DNA of 64,000 nucleotides. Source: Mesonia algae (GTDB taxonomy: Bacteria > Bacteroidota > Bacteroidia > Flavobacteriales > Flavobacteriaceae). Position numbers and translations under genes: made by a program. Positions 51,210 to 59,460 of the stretch are shown in pieces. Each line of letters opens with the position of its first letter. Position 1 is the first letter of the stretch. The notes under the pieces were generated by a model. That model was not told where the DNA came from. It worked only from the letters and a program-made list of their open reading frames with translations, and made no database searches. The DNA is taken from contig NZ_QKYV01000001.1 of assembly GCF_003253545.1 (NCBI RefSeq), positions 186,001 to 250,000 on the forward strand, given 5' to 3'.

Positions 51210-51665
51210 ATGAAAAAACTTCTCTGTATAAGTCTTACACTTATTTTATTTAGCTGTAATTCTGCCCAAAAACCAATAGAAATTTCTCTGAAAAAAATTT
51301 CACAAGGCAACCTTTATGGTAATGGACAAGAACAGATTGATGAACAACAAATGGTAATTACTTCTCAAGAAGATTGGATAAATCTCAAAAAGAAGATAAT
51401 TTCTACAGGTAATTCTTCTAATGATTTGCCTAACCTTTCAATAGATTTTAAAGAAAGAATATTGATTGTTCTTTTTGATAAACAACAAACCACCGGCGGA
51501 CATTCTATTGAGATTGTAGAAAGTGAACAAACTCCAGATAAAATCATTTTTAAATACAGAAAATCACATCCAGAGGGTATGGCTACAAGCGTAATGACGC
51601 AACCTTATTATTTAGCTAGCATTATTAAAACAAATCGAGAAATTATTTTTGAAGAAATCAAATAA
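51210..51665 (+). CDS. PrcB-type lipoprotein
   Basis: A lipoprotein of 151 residues with the lipobox LILFSC (Cys16). The mature domain shows TSQEDWINLKKKI, then DFKERILIVLFDKQQTTGGH, SIEIVESEQTPDKIIFKYRK and VMTQPYYLASI. The core TGGHSIEI pattern is that of the PrcB C-terminal domain, named after a subunit of the Treponema dentilisin protease complex. No Prc-type partner is adjacent; the nearest Prc is at 21.9-24.1 kb. It lies between the Lhr-like helicase and pdeM, a place where the repair cluster normally has no lipoprotein. Confidence 0.8.
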   Translation: MKKLLCISLTLILFSCNSAQKPIEISLKKISQGNLYGNGQEQIDEQQMVITSQEDWINLKKKIISTGNSSNDLPNLSIDFKERILIVLFDKQQTTGGHSIEIVESEQTPDKIIFKYRKSHPEGMATSVMTQPYYLASIIKTNREIIFEEIK

Positions 51666-51668
51666 TCC

Positions 51669-52298
51669 TTGAATATAAATATCTTACATAATCACTTTCA
51701 TTTTACGTGTCACGGCGTTGCTTATTGGGAGGATCAAAAAGCATTACTCATTGCCGATGTTCATCTAGGAAAAATCTCTCATTTTAGAAAATACGGAAGT
51801 GCAGTTCCTCAAAGTGCTATTCAAAAAAATTTCGATAGATTAGATGAAGCGGTAAAAGAATTTCAGCCGCAAAAAATTATTTTTCTGGGAGATCTTTTTC
51901 ATAGCGCTTTAAATATGGAATGGAATTTATTTGAAAGTTGGGTAAAATTCCAGTCAGCTGAAATCATATTAATTACAGGAAACCATGATATTATTTCTCC
52001 GCTTCGTTTTGAAAAAATTGGAGTTGAAGTAGTACCAGAACTTCATATGGGAAGATTTCGGTTAACGCACCACCCAGAAAAAAAAGAAGGCGCTTTTAAT
52101 ATTTGCGGACATATACATCCTGGTTATCGATTATCTGGAATGGGAAAACAACATTTAAAATTAAAGTGTTTCTTCCAAAGTCAAAACCAACTCATACTAC
52201 CTGCTTTTGGGGAATTTACAGGAGTATATGTAATGAAACCTAATGAAAATGAAAAAGTGTACGTTTGTACAAACACTAATGTAATTCAGGTTGCTTAA
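51669..52298 (+). CDS. pdeM: ligase-associated DNA endonuclease PdeM (metallophosphoesterase)
   Basis: A calcineurin-like metal-dependent phosphoesterase of 209 residues, the nuclease member of the ligase-associated cluster. The Pseudomonas homologue is a manganese-dependent single-strand DNA endonuclease. The metal motifs are ADVHLGK (Asp30, His32), GDLFHS (Asp75), GNHD (Asn105, His106), LTHHPEKK and CGHIHPGYR. The only in-frame start after the lipoprotein's stop is the TTG at 51669, three bases downstream; the next Met is inside the fold. It is therefore probably translated by reinitiation from the lipoprotein gene. Confidence 0.9.
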   Translation: MNINILHNHFHFTCHGVAYWEDQKALLIADVHLGKISHFRKYGSAVPQSAIQKNFDRLDEAVKEFQPQKIIFLGDLFHSALNMEWNLFESWVKFQSAEIILITGNHDIISPLRFEKIGVEVVPELHMGRFRLTHHPEKKEGAFNICGHIHPGYRLSGMGKQHLKLKCFFQSQNQLILPAFGEFTGVYVMKPNENEKVYVCTNTNVIQVA

Positions 52299-52449
52299 AA
52301 CTTTAACTTACTACTAACGTGGGTTTAATCAGCTCTTTAGTAAATTCGAGTGAAACTTCGTCACCCTCAAATTGTTTTTTGTTAATATCTAGAAGAATGA
52401 GAAAGAGATCTTAGATCAAGTTTAAAATGACGAATAAAGACATTCAATT

Positions 52450-53244
52450 ATGAAACCAAAATTACTAGCTATACTTAATTTCATTTCTGTTTTAATTACC
52501 CTTTTTGTAAGCTACTATACGCAAGCCATACAACTTAACGGAAATACAATGGGGAGTTTGAGTGATGAATATTATAATTTATTTACTCCTGCAGGTTATG
52601 CGTTTGCCATTTGGGGAGTTATTTATTTAGGGTTACTAGCTTTTTCGGGTTATCAAATCTATCAGACATTCGGACCTAAAAATGATCTAAAATTTCTTCA
52701 GCAAACAAGTCTCTGGTTTGTGATAGCCAACCTTGCCAACGCGGCTTGGGTAATTGTTTGGCTATATGAATATACAGGATTATCCATCTTTTTTATGTTG
52801 CTAATTCTGTTTTCCCTTATTAAAATTATTCTTAATACAAATATGGAACGATGGGATGCTCCGCTAAAAATTATAGCTTTTAGCTGGTGGCCTATTTGCT
52901 TCTACGCTGGTTGGGTTGCGGTAGCCACCATCGCCAATATTTCTGCTTATTTAGCAAAAATAGGATGGGATGGAGCAATTTTTACTGAAATACAATGGAC
53001 TATTATTATGATTATTGTAGCCACGTTTTTAAACATCATCATTATTTACACAAGAAATATGAGAGAGTTTGCTGCCGTGGGTATTTGGGCATTATTTGCT
53101 ATCTATATGCGTCATAATTCCGAAGAAAATTTAATTGCATATATAGCTTTGGGCGGAGCAATTTTAATCGGTCTGAATATTGCTTATCATGGTTTTGTTA
53201 ACCGAAAGCAGAACCCAATGTATCGCCTCATAAATAAAAAATAG
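52450..53244 (+). CDS. tryptophan-rich sensory protein (TspO-related)
   Basis: A polytopic membrane protein of 264 residues with about seven hydrophobic helices. Trp-rich segments (AYAFAIWGVIYLGLLAFSGY, NLANAAWVIVWLYEY, AFSWWPICFYAGWVAVATIA) identify the TspO/MBR-related superfamily. It is longer than the classical five-helix TspO of about 160 residues. Ligand and function are unknown. It is preceded by a 151-base gap and followed by a strong terminator, so it is likely a single-gene unit. Confidence 0.85.
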   Translation: MKPKLLAILNFISVLITLFVSYYTQAIQLNGNTMGSLSDEYYNLFTPAGYAFAIWGVIYLGLLAFSGYQIYQTFGPKNDLKFLQQTSLWFVIANLANAAWVIVWLYEYTGLSIFFMLLILFSLIKIILNTNMERWDAPLKIIAFSWWPICFYAGWVAVATIANISAYLAKIGWDGAIFTEIQWTIIMIIVATFLNIIIIYTRNMREFAAVGIWALFAIYMRHNSEENLIAYIALGGAILIGLNIAYHGFVNRKQNPMYRLINKK

Positions 53245-53279
53245 TCTTATTTGTTATCATAAAGCTTAGATTAGCATAT

Positions 53280-53318
53280 AAACAAATCATCCTAGGTGAG
53301 ACCTAGGATGATTTGTTT
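53280..53318. terminator. long bidirectional terminator between convergent genes
   Basis: AAACAAATCATCCTAGGT (53280-53297) is followed by a 3-base loop GAG and its perfect 18-base complement (53301-53318). It lies between the TspO-related gene and the convergent oxidoreductase gene. Its A/T-rich outer stem can serve as terminator in both directions. Confidence 0.85.
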
Positions 53319-53386
53319 TATATTCAATATTAAAAAAGCTTTTTCACTTTTTTCTCCAACTTATAGCATCTCTTTACATTATCATT

Positions 53387-54742
53387 TTAAACCATCCCCT
53401 TAATGTCATTTCCCCAAGTAGGATAAGCAAAAATCATTTTTTTAAGATCATAACGCGTTAGTTTTCCGCAAATAGCCATCACAAAAAGATTAATCATTTC
53501 ACCCGCTTCAGGACTTATAATGTGAGCACCCAATATAAGGTCTGTTTTTTTATCTACAATAGTTTTATATCCGTAATGCCGCTCGTTAATACGTTTAGCA
53601 TTGAACCAATTTAAATCTGTTTTTTCTTCAATAATTACATCATAACCTTTTTCTCTCGCCTGTTCTTCTGTTAGTCCTACAGAAGCAATTTGGGGTAAGG
53701 TAAATACAACCGAGGGTTGTGGCGGATATTTAGCTTCTTCTTTAATATTTTCTTCCGTTAAGTGAGAAATTACCACTTTAGATTCTTGAGAAGAAAGCGG
53801 AGTTAAAGGCAATCCTTCACTATCTGAAACATCACCACAAGCAAACACATTTTTATTGCTTGGGTTCTGTAAAAATTTATTTACACTTATTCCTTTCTTT
53901 GTAAAGCTTACGTTGCCTTTTTCTAAATCTAACTCATCTATAGATGGGACTCTTCCTGCAGTATTAAAAACCAATTCAGCTTTTACTTCTAAGGTTTCGT
54001 TACCTTTTTTGGCGCTTACGCGGAAGTTTTTTCGCAATTTTTCAATTTCATTTACCGAAGCATCTGTAATAAATTCTATACCCAAGTCCTTACTAACTTC
54101 TACTAATGGATTTACAACTGCTTCTTCAAAATTACTAAGAGGTCTAGACTCCATATCTATCATAGTGACTTTGACTCCCATTCGTGCGGCGATATGAGCA
54201 AACTCCATCCCAATATATCCAGCGCCAATGAAAATCATACTTTTTGGGAGATTTTTGAGTTCTAAAAAATCATCACTTACCAAAGCGTGTTCATTTCCTG
54301 GTATATTTAATTCTAGGGGTTTGTTCCCTGTAGCAATCACAATTTTTTTTGCTTTTATAGTTTTCCCTTCAACAGATAATGTGTTTTCATCTATAAATTT
54401 TGGAGATTGATGATACATTTCTATCTCCAATTCTTTTAAATCATCTTCGGTCGCTGCCGGAACTTTATCTACAAACTTCTTTTTAAACTCTTGAATATCC
54501 TCCCAGCTTACTTTAGGCATCTCTGTAATTCCTTTGCCTAACATTTTATGTGATCTATCGATGACTTCTGCTAAGCCCACCAAAACTTTTTTTGGGTCAC
54601 AACCTCTATTGGCACAAGTTCCTCCATATTCTCTATTATCTGCAATCGCTATTTTTTGTCCAGCCTTAGCACAAGCTTTAGCTACATTTTTCCCTGCCGT
54701 TCCTGTACCAATTACAAATACATCATATTCTTTATAAGCCAT
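53387..54742 (-). CDS. NAD(P)/FAD-dependent disulfide oxidoreductase-like protein
   Basis: A class I pyridine nucleotide-disulfide oxidoreductase of 451 residues. FAD-binding GTGTAGKNVA is at 12-21. The redox pair Cys43/Cys48 is in GGTCANRGCDPKKV. The NAD(P) site is IGAGYIGMEFAHIAARMG near 172, and the second FAD motif is FACGDVSD near 296. The C-terminal interface domain follows. The usual active-site HPT sequence reads AYPTWGND here, so the catalytic histidine is replaced by tyrosine. The substrate is unknown; relatives include dihydrolipoyl, glutathione and mercuric reductases. The SDR and DoxX genes lie upstream on the same strand. Confidence 0.88.
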   Translation of the reverse strand: MAYKEYDVFVIGTGTAGKNVAKACAKAGQKIAIADNREYGGTCANRGCDPKKVLVGLAEVIDRSHKMLGKGITEMPKVSWEDIQEFKKKFVDKVPAATEDDLKELEIEMYHQSPKFIDENTLSVEGKTIKAKKIVIATGNKPLELNIPGNEHALVSDDFLELKNLPKSMIFIGAGYIGMEFAHIAARMGVKVTMIDMESRPLSNFEEAVVNPLVEVSKDLGIEFITDASVNEIEKLRKNFRVSAKKGNETLEVKAELVFNTAGRVPSIDELDLEKGNVSFTKKGISVNKFLQNPSNKNVFACGDVSDSEGLPLTPLSSQESKVVISHLTEENIKEEAKYPPQPSVVFTLPQIASVGLTEEQAREKGYDVIIEEKTDLNWFNAKRINERHYGYKTIVDKKTDLILGAHIISPEAGEMINLFVMAICGKLTRYDLKKMIFAYPTWGNDIKGMV

Positions 54743-54757
54743 GTTATTTTGTTTTAA

Positions 54758-55537
54758 TTATATATATTTAACCACTCCACCATCTACTCGTAAACTAGCT
54801 CCATTAGTTGCAGAAGAAAGCGGACTCGCAACATAGGTAATCATATTTGCCACCTCCTGTGGATCTGCAAAGCGTTGCAATAGAGAAGTAGGTCTTTCGG
54901 TGTTGAAAAACTCTTTTTCAATTTCTTTCTTTTTATTGTCATCTGCATCTACCATCTTTTTAACTCCATCTGAAAATGTAGGACCCGGTAAAACGCTATT
55001 AACGGTGACATTGGTGCCTTTGGTAATTTCTGCTAAACCTCTAGAGACTGCAAGCTGAGCAGTTTTAGTAGTTCCATATTGAATCATTTCTACAGGAATA
55101 TTCAATCCGCTTTCGCTGGAAATAAAAATAACTCTTCCCCAATCCTTTTTCAGCATAGCAGGCATTAAAGCTTTGGCTAAGCGAACGCCGCTAAGTACAT
55201 TTACTTCATAAAAATTTTTCCATTCCTCATCAGAAATTTCAAAAAAATCTTTCGGATCAAAGATGCCTACATTATTAATGAGAATATCGATTTCTCCTAG
55301 CTCTTTAATTGCATTATCAATTTCTTCAATTTTAGAAAAATCGCAAGCAATTCCAGAAACAAGTTCTTCAGGAACTTCTTTTTTTAATTCTAAAAGCGCT
55401 TTGTCTATACTTTCTTGAGAGCGTCCATTTATAATCACAGTAGCTCCTTCTTTTGCTAATGTTTTTGCTGTGGCAAGACCTATTCCTTTAGTAGAACCAG
55501 AAATGAAAACTCTTTTATTTTTTAGTTGTAAATCCAT
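54758..55537 (-). CDS. SDR family oxidoreductase
   Basis: A classical short-chain dehydrogenase/reductase of 259 residues. Cofactor motif GSTKGIG is at 14-20, NNVGIF at about 90, the catalytic serine is in ISSESG near 142, and the YxxxK pair in IQYGTTKTAQ near 155. The C-terminal TNGASLRVDGG is typical. NADP preference cannot be stated with confidence. It overlaps the DoxX gene by 23 bases and precedes the disulfide oxidoreductase by 15 bases, forming a three-gene redox unit. Confidence 0.9.
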   Translation of the reverse strand: MDLQLKNKRVFISGSTKGIGLATAKTLAKEGATVIINGRSQESIDKALLELKKEVPEELVSGIACDFSKIEEIDNAIKELGEIDILINNVGIFDPKDFFEISDEEWKNFYEVNVLSGVRLAKALMPAMLKKDWGRVIFISSESGLNIPVEMIQYGTTKTAQLAVSRGLAEITKGTNVTVNSVLPGPTFSDGVKKMVDADDNKKKEIEKEFFNTERPTSLLQRFADPQEVANMITYVASPLSSATNGASLRVDGGVVKYI

Positions 55538-55940
55538 GAATATTGTTTTTAGAATTTTTTGTTAGATACCAAATATTAAACTCCTCATTTTTAATAAGAA
55601 AGAAAATAAATAAAGCGTAAAGCATTTGTGTGCTTACTCCATCCCAATTTTCCTGAAATGCGCTTCCGCTAATTAAGATAATGATAAATATAGCCGAAGC
55701 GACTAAGCTTTTTCGTGTCCAAATACCTAATAGAATCGCTAAACCTAAGAGGAGTTCTATGACGGGAATAGTGTAAGCTAAAGGCTTTACTAAAAGTAAT
55801 GGCAACATGGTTTCTTGAAAACCTTGTGTTACTCCTTCCGCGAAAGCGTTAAGTTTGGGAATACGAACTAATCCGTGAATAAAAAGGTTTATCCCTAAGG
55901 TAATTCTAGCTAATAAAAATGCGAGTTGTTGGTTAGACAT
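55515..55940 (-). CDS. DoxX family membrane protein
   Basis: A four-helix membrane protein of 141 residues of the DoxX/quinol-oxidase-subunit-like family. The motif LARITLGINLFIHGLVRIPK starts helix 1, with helices at about 47-65, 72-90 and 100-120. The start was set at the ATG at 55940 (MSNQQLAFLLARI) rather than ATG 55970, because the former starts directly before helix 1; the longer form is possible. The 23-base overlap with the SDR gene indicates coupled translation. The function is unknown. Confidence 0.82.
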   Translation of the reverse strand: MSNQQLAFLLARITLGINLFIHGLVRIPKLNAFAEGVTQGFQETMLPLLLVKPLAYTIPVIELLLGLAILLGIWTRKSLVASAIFIIILISGSAFQENWDGVSTQMLYALFIFFLIKNEEFNIWYLTKNSKNNIHGFTTKK

Positions 55941-56034
55941 TTTTAAGCTCAAATTACACAACTTGATCATGAAACTGTGTTAGGGAAATGATAAAAAATA
56001 AATTTAAAGATTACGTTAAAAAACTTTTTCCTTC

Positions 56035-56065
56035 TTGTGAAGAAAGCACTAAGCAATTATCTTTG
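56035..56065 (+). promoter_or_regulatory. predicted mfd promoter (-33 TTG and -7 TATCTTTG)
   Basis: TTG at 56035-56037 and TATCTTTG at 56058-56065 are separated by 20 bases, the spacing expected of Bacteroidota promoters. The -7 box ends only five bases before the ATG, implying a leaderless or nearly leaderless mfd transcript. The 13-base context AATTATCTTTGCG recurs in front of the flavin reductase gene. Confidence 0.6.
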
Positions 56066-56070
56066 CGTCA

Positions 56071-59000
56071 ATGAGTAAAACAATTATCGCCCAAAAATTT
56101 GAACAACTCTCGCCACAGCAAGAGTTGCAAAAATCTATTGACCAGCCTAAAGAAATTAGAGCAAGAATACATGCCAAAGGTTTAATAGGATCGTCTTTAT
56201 CTTTTATGGTTTCAGAAGCTTTTTTGGCAACTGACAAGCCTTTTTTATTAATCTTTAATGATAAGGAGGAAGCAGCATATCACCTTAACGATCTAGAAGA
56301 ATTAATAGGAGAAAAGAATGTACTTTTCTACCCGGGAAGTTATCGTAGACCCTACCAAATTGAGGAAACCGATAATGCCAATGTATTGCTTCGTTCTGAG
56401 GTGTTAAACCGAATTAACTCTAGAAAGAAACCCGCTGTAATTGTCACTTATCCCGATGCGCTTTTTGAGAAGGTCGTTACTCGTAAAGAGTTAGATAGAA
56501 GTACATTAAAAATTACTTTAGGAGATCAACTTTCTATAGATTTTGTAAACGAGGTTTTATTTGAATATAAATTTAAGCGCGTAGATTTTGTAACCGAACC
56601 TGGAGATTTTTCGGTTCGTGGTGGAATTATAGATGTATTTTCTTTTAGTAATGATGAACCTTATAGAATTGAGTTTTTTGGCGATGAGGTAGAAAGCATT
56701 CGTAGTTTTGATGTAGAAACGCAACTTTCTACAGATAAGGTAAAGAAAATTTCGGTGATGCCGAATGTAGAGAACAAACAGTTAGAAGAAATTAGAGATA
56801 GCTTTTTACATTACATTTCTTCTAAAACGGTGGTTTTCATTAAAAACTTAGACCTTTTTGGTGCTCAATTAGATAAATTATTCGCTAAAGCGGAAGAAGC
56901 TTTCCAAAAGCTTTCTGAAGATATTAAGCACGGAAAACCTGAAGAGCTATTTTGCAACGCCACCGAAATTAAAAAGCAGTTGTTAGATTTTTCTACGGTA
57001 GAAGTAGGTACTCAGGCTTTTTTAAACCCTACATCAGTTCATCAATATAAAACTAAACCTCAACCTTCTTTTAATAAGAATTTTGACTTACTCATAGAGA
57101 ACCTAAGACAAAACCACAACGAAGGTTTTACCAATTATATTTTTTGCGCTAGCGAACAACAAGCAAAGCGTTTTCACGATATTTTTGAAGATCAAGAACA
57201 AGAAGTACATTATAAAACCATTGTACTTTCTATGTATCAGGGATTTATAGAAGAGACGAGTAAAATAGTAGGCTATACAGATCACCAAATTTTTGAGCGC
57301 TATCATAAGTTTCAGCTTAAAAATGGGTATGCTAAAAAGCAAGCCATTACCATAAAAGAATTAACCAATCTCGAAGTTGGTGATTATGTAACACACATCG
57401 ATCACGGGATAGGTAAATTTGGTGGTCTTCAAAAGATAGAAGTAGAAGGGAAACAACAAGAAGCCATTAAACTTATTTATGGGGAGCGAGATATTTTATA
57501 TTTAAGCATACACTCGCTTCATAAAATTTCTAAGTATAATGGTAAAGATGGTAAAGCTCCCAAAATTTACAAACTAGGTAGTAATGCTTGGAAAAATTTA
57601 AAGAAAAAAACAAAGGCTAGAGTTAAGCACATTGCTTATAATTTAATTGAACTTTACGCAAAAAGACGATTAGAAAAAGGGTTTGCTTACGGTCCCGATA
57701 CTCATTTACAACATGAGTTAGAAGCTTCTTTTATTTACGAAGACACACCAGACCAAAGTACTGCTACCCAAGCGGTAAAAGAAGATATGGAAAACGAACG
57801 ACCTATGGATCGTTTGGTTTGTGGTGATGTAGGTTTTGGTAAGACAGAAGTTGCCATTCGGGCAGCTTTTAAAGCGGTAGATAATGGTAAACAAGTGGCT
57901 GTCTTAGTTCCTACAACGATACTTGCATTTCAGCATCATCAAACATTTACAGAGCGTTTAAAAGATCTTCCGGTAACGGTAGATTATTTGAACCGCTTTA
58001 GAACGGCAAAAGAGAAAAAACAAGTTCTTGAAGAATTAGAAAATGGTAGAGTTGATATTGTTATAGGAACACATCAATTGGTGAATAAAAATGTAAAATT
58101 CAAAGATTTAGGTTTACTCATCGTAGATGAGGAACAAAAATTTGGAGTGGCAGTTAAAGATAAATTAAAGACGATAAAAGAAAACGTAGATACGCTTACG
58201 TTAACAGCAACACCTATCCCTAGAACTTTGCAGTTTAGTTTAATGGCGGCTAGAGATTTAAGCACCATTACTACTCCGCCACCTAACCGATATCCTATTG
58301 AAAGTCACGTGATTCGTTTTTCTGAAGAAACCATTAGAGACGCCGTTTCTTATGAGATTCAACGAGGCGGACAAGTATTCTTTATTCACAACCGAATTGA
58401 AAACATAAAAGAAGTAGCAGGAATGTTACAACGCTTGGTTCCCGATGCTAAAATTGCAGTGGGTCACGGACAGATGGAAGGGAAAAAACTCGAAAAACTT
58501 ATGATGAGTTTTATGAATAATGAGTTTGATGTGTTGGTATCTACTACCATTATTGAAAGCGGATTAGATGTAAGTAATGCCAATACTATTTTTATTAATA
58601 GTGCAAACAACTTTGGATTGTCAGATCTTCACCAAATGCGAGGTCGTGTAGGACGAAGTAACAAGAAAGCATTTTGCTATTTTATTACGCCTCCATATTC
58701 TGCTATGACCGACGATGCTCGAAAGAGAATTGGTGCTTTAGAACAATTTTCTGAGCTTGGCAGCGGATTCAATATTGCTATGAAAGATTTAGAAATTCGC
58801 GGTGCTGGAGATTTACTTGGTGGTGAACAAAGTGGTTTTATCAATGAAATTGGCTTTGACACATATCAGAAAATTTTAAGTGAAGCGATTGACGAATTAA
58901 AAGAAAATGAGTTTAAAGATTTATATGCAGATCAGCAAAAAGAAGAAGATAAAATATATGTAAAAGAAACTCAAATCGATACTAGTTTTGAAATTCTATT

Positions 59001-59460
59001 TCCCGATGATTACATTAATAATATTAGCGAACGTTTAAACTTATATACGAAACTCAACGAACTTAAAACCGAAGAAGAACTTCAAAAGTTTGAAAGCGAA
59101 TTAGAAGATCGTTTTGGAGAATTGCCAACCGAAGCTGTAGATCTTCTCAACAGTGTTCGTGTTAAATGGATAGCTTCACACATTGGGATTGAAAAACTTA
59201 TCTTAAAGCAAGGTAAGATGATTGGTTACTTTATTTCAGATCAGCAATCGGCTTTTTATCAATCAAAAATATTTAGCAAGGTTTTACAATATGTGCAAAC
59301 GCATCCACAGCAGTGTAAAATGAAAGAGAAACAAACCCGTAATGGATTGCGCTTACTCTTAAGTTTTGATAAAATTACCTCAGTTGACAAAGCTTTAAAA
59401 GTATTAGAACCACTTAATTTCACCAAAAAGACAGAAAATATAGTGAAAGATGAAGTATAG
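56071..59460 (+). CDS. mfd: transcription-repair coupling factor
   Basis: A DNA translocase of 1129 residues that removes stalled RNA polymerase and recruits UvrA to lesions. The N-terminal UvrB-like domains lie at about 1-300, and the RNA polymerase-interacting CarD-like domain at about 430-495 (TNLEVGDYVTHIDHGIGKFG). The translocase has Walker A GDVGFGKTE near 590, DEEQ near 685, TATPIPRTL and MRGRVGRSNKKAFCYF near 857, and the C-terminal TRCF domain is at about 990-1090. It overlaps a membrane gene of unknown function by 11 bases. Confidence 0.97.
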   Translation: MSKTIIAQKFEQLSPQQELQKSIDQPKEIRARIHAKGLIGSSLSFMVSEAFLATDKPFLLIFNDKEEAAYHLNDLEELIGEKNVLFYPGSYRRPYQIEETDNANVLLRSEVLNRINSRKKPAVIVTYPDALFEKVVTRKELDRSTLKITLGDQLSIDFVNEVLFEYKFKRVDFVTEPGDFSVRGGIIDVFSFSNDEPYRIEFFGDEVESIRSFDVETQLSTDKVKKISVMPNVENKQLEEIRDSFLHYISSKTVVFIKNLDLFGAQLDKLFAKAEEAFQKLSEDIKHGKPEELFCNATEIKKQLLDFSTVEVGTQAFLNPTSVHQYKTKPQPSFNKNFDLLIENLRQNHNEGFTNYIFCASEQQAKRFHDIFEDQEQEVHYKTIVLSMYQGFIEETSKIVGYTDHQIFERYHKFQLKNGYAKKQAITIKELTNLEVGDYVTHIDHGIGKFGGLQKIEVEGKQQEAIKLIYGERDILYLSIHSLHKISKYNGKDGKAPKIYKLGSNAWKNLKKKTKARVKHIAYNLIELYAKRRLEKGFAYGPDTHLQHELEASFIYEDTPDQSTATQAVKEDMENERPMDRLVCGDVGFGKTEVAIRAAFKAVDNGKQVAVLVPTTILAFQHHQTFTERLKDLPVTVDYLNRFRTAKEKKQVLEELENGRVDIVIGTHQLVNKNVKFKDLGLLIVDEEQKFGVAVKDKLKTIKENVDTLTLTATPIPRTLQFSLMAARDLSTITTPPPNRYPIESHVIRFSEETIRDAVSYEIQRGGQVFFIHNRIENIKEVAGMLQRLVPDAKIAVGHGQMEGKKLEKLMMSFMNNEFDVLVSTTIIESGLDVSNANTIFINSANNFGLSDLHQMRGRVGRSNKKAFCYFITPPYSAMTDDARKRIGALEQFSELGSGFNIAMKDLEIRGAGDLLGGEQSGFINEIGFDTYQKILSEAIDELKENEFKDLYADQQKEEDKIYVKETQIDTSFEILFPDDYINNISERLNLYTKLNELKTEEELQKFESELEDRFGELPTEAVDLLNSVRVKWIASHIGIEKLILKQGKMIGYFISDQQSAFYQSKIFSKVLQYVQTHPQQCKMKEKQTRNGLRLLLSFDKITSVDKALKVLEPLNFTKKTENIVKDEV

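Noticed and set aside
45745-52298. A mobile island integrated at tRNA-Phe carrying the ligase repair cluster
   Set aside because: No integrase gene and no duplicate of the tRNA 3' end is found downstream; composition matches the flanks.
53856-54197. Open frame of 113 codons opposite the disulfide oxidoreductase
   Set aside because: Antisense shadow; the oxidoreductase frame holds the conserved cofactor motifs.
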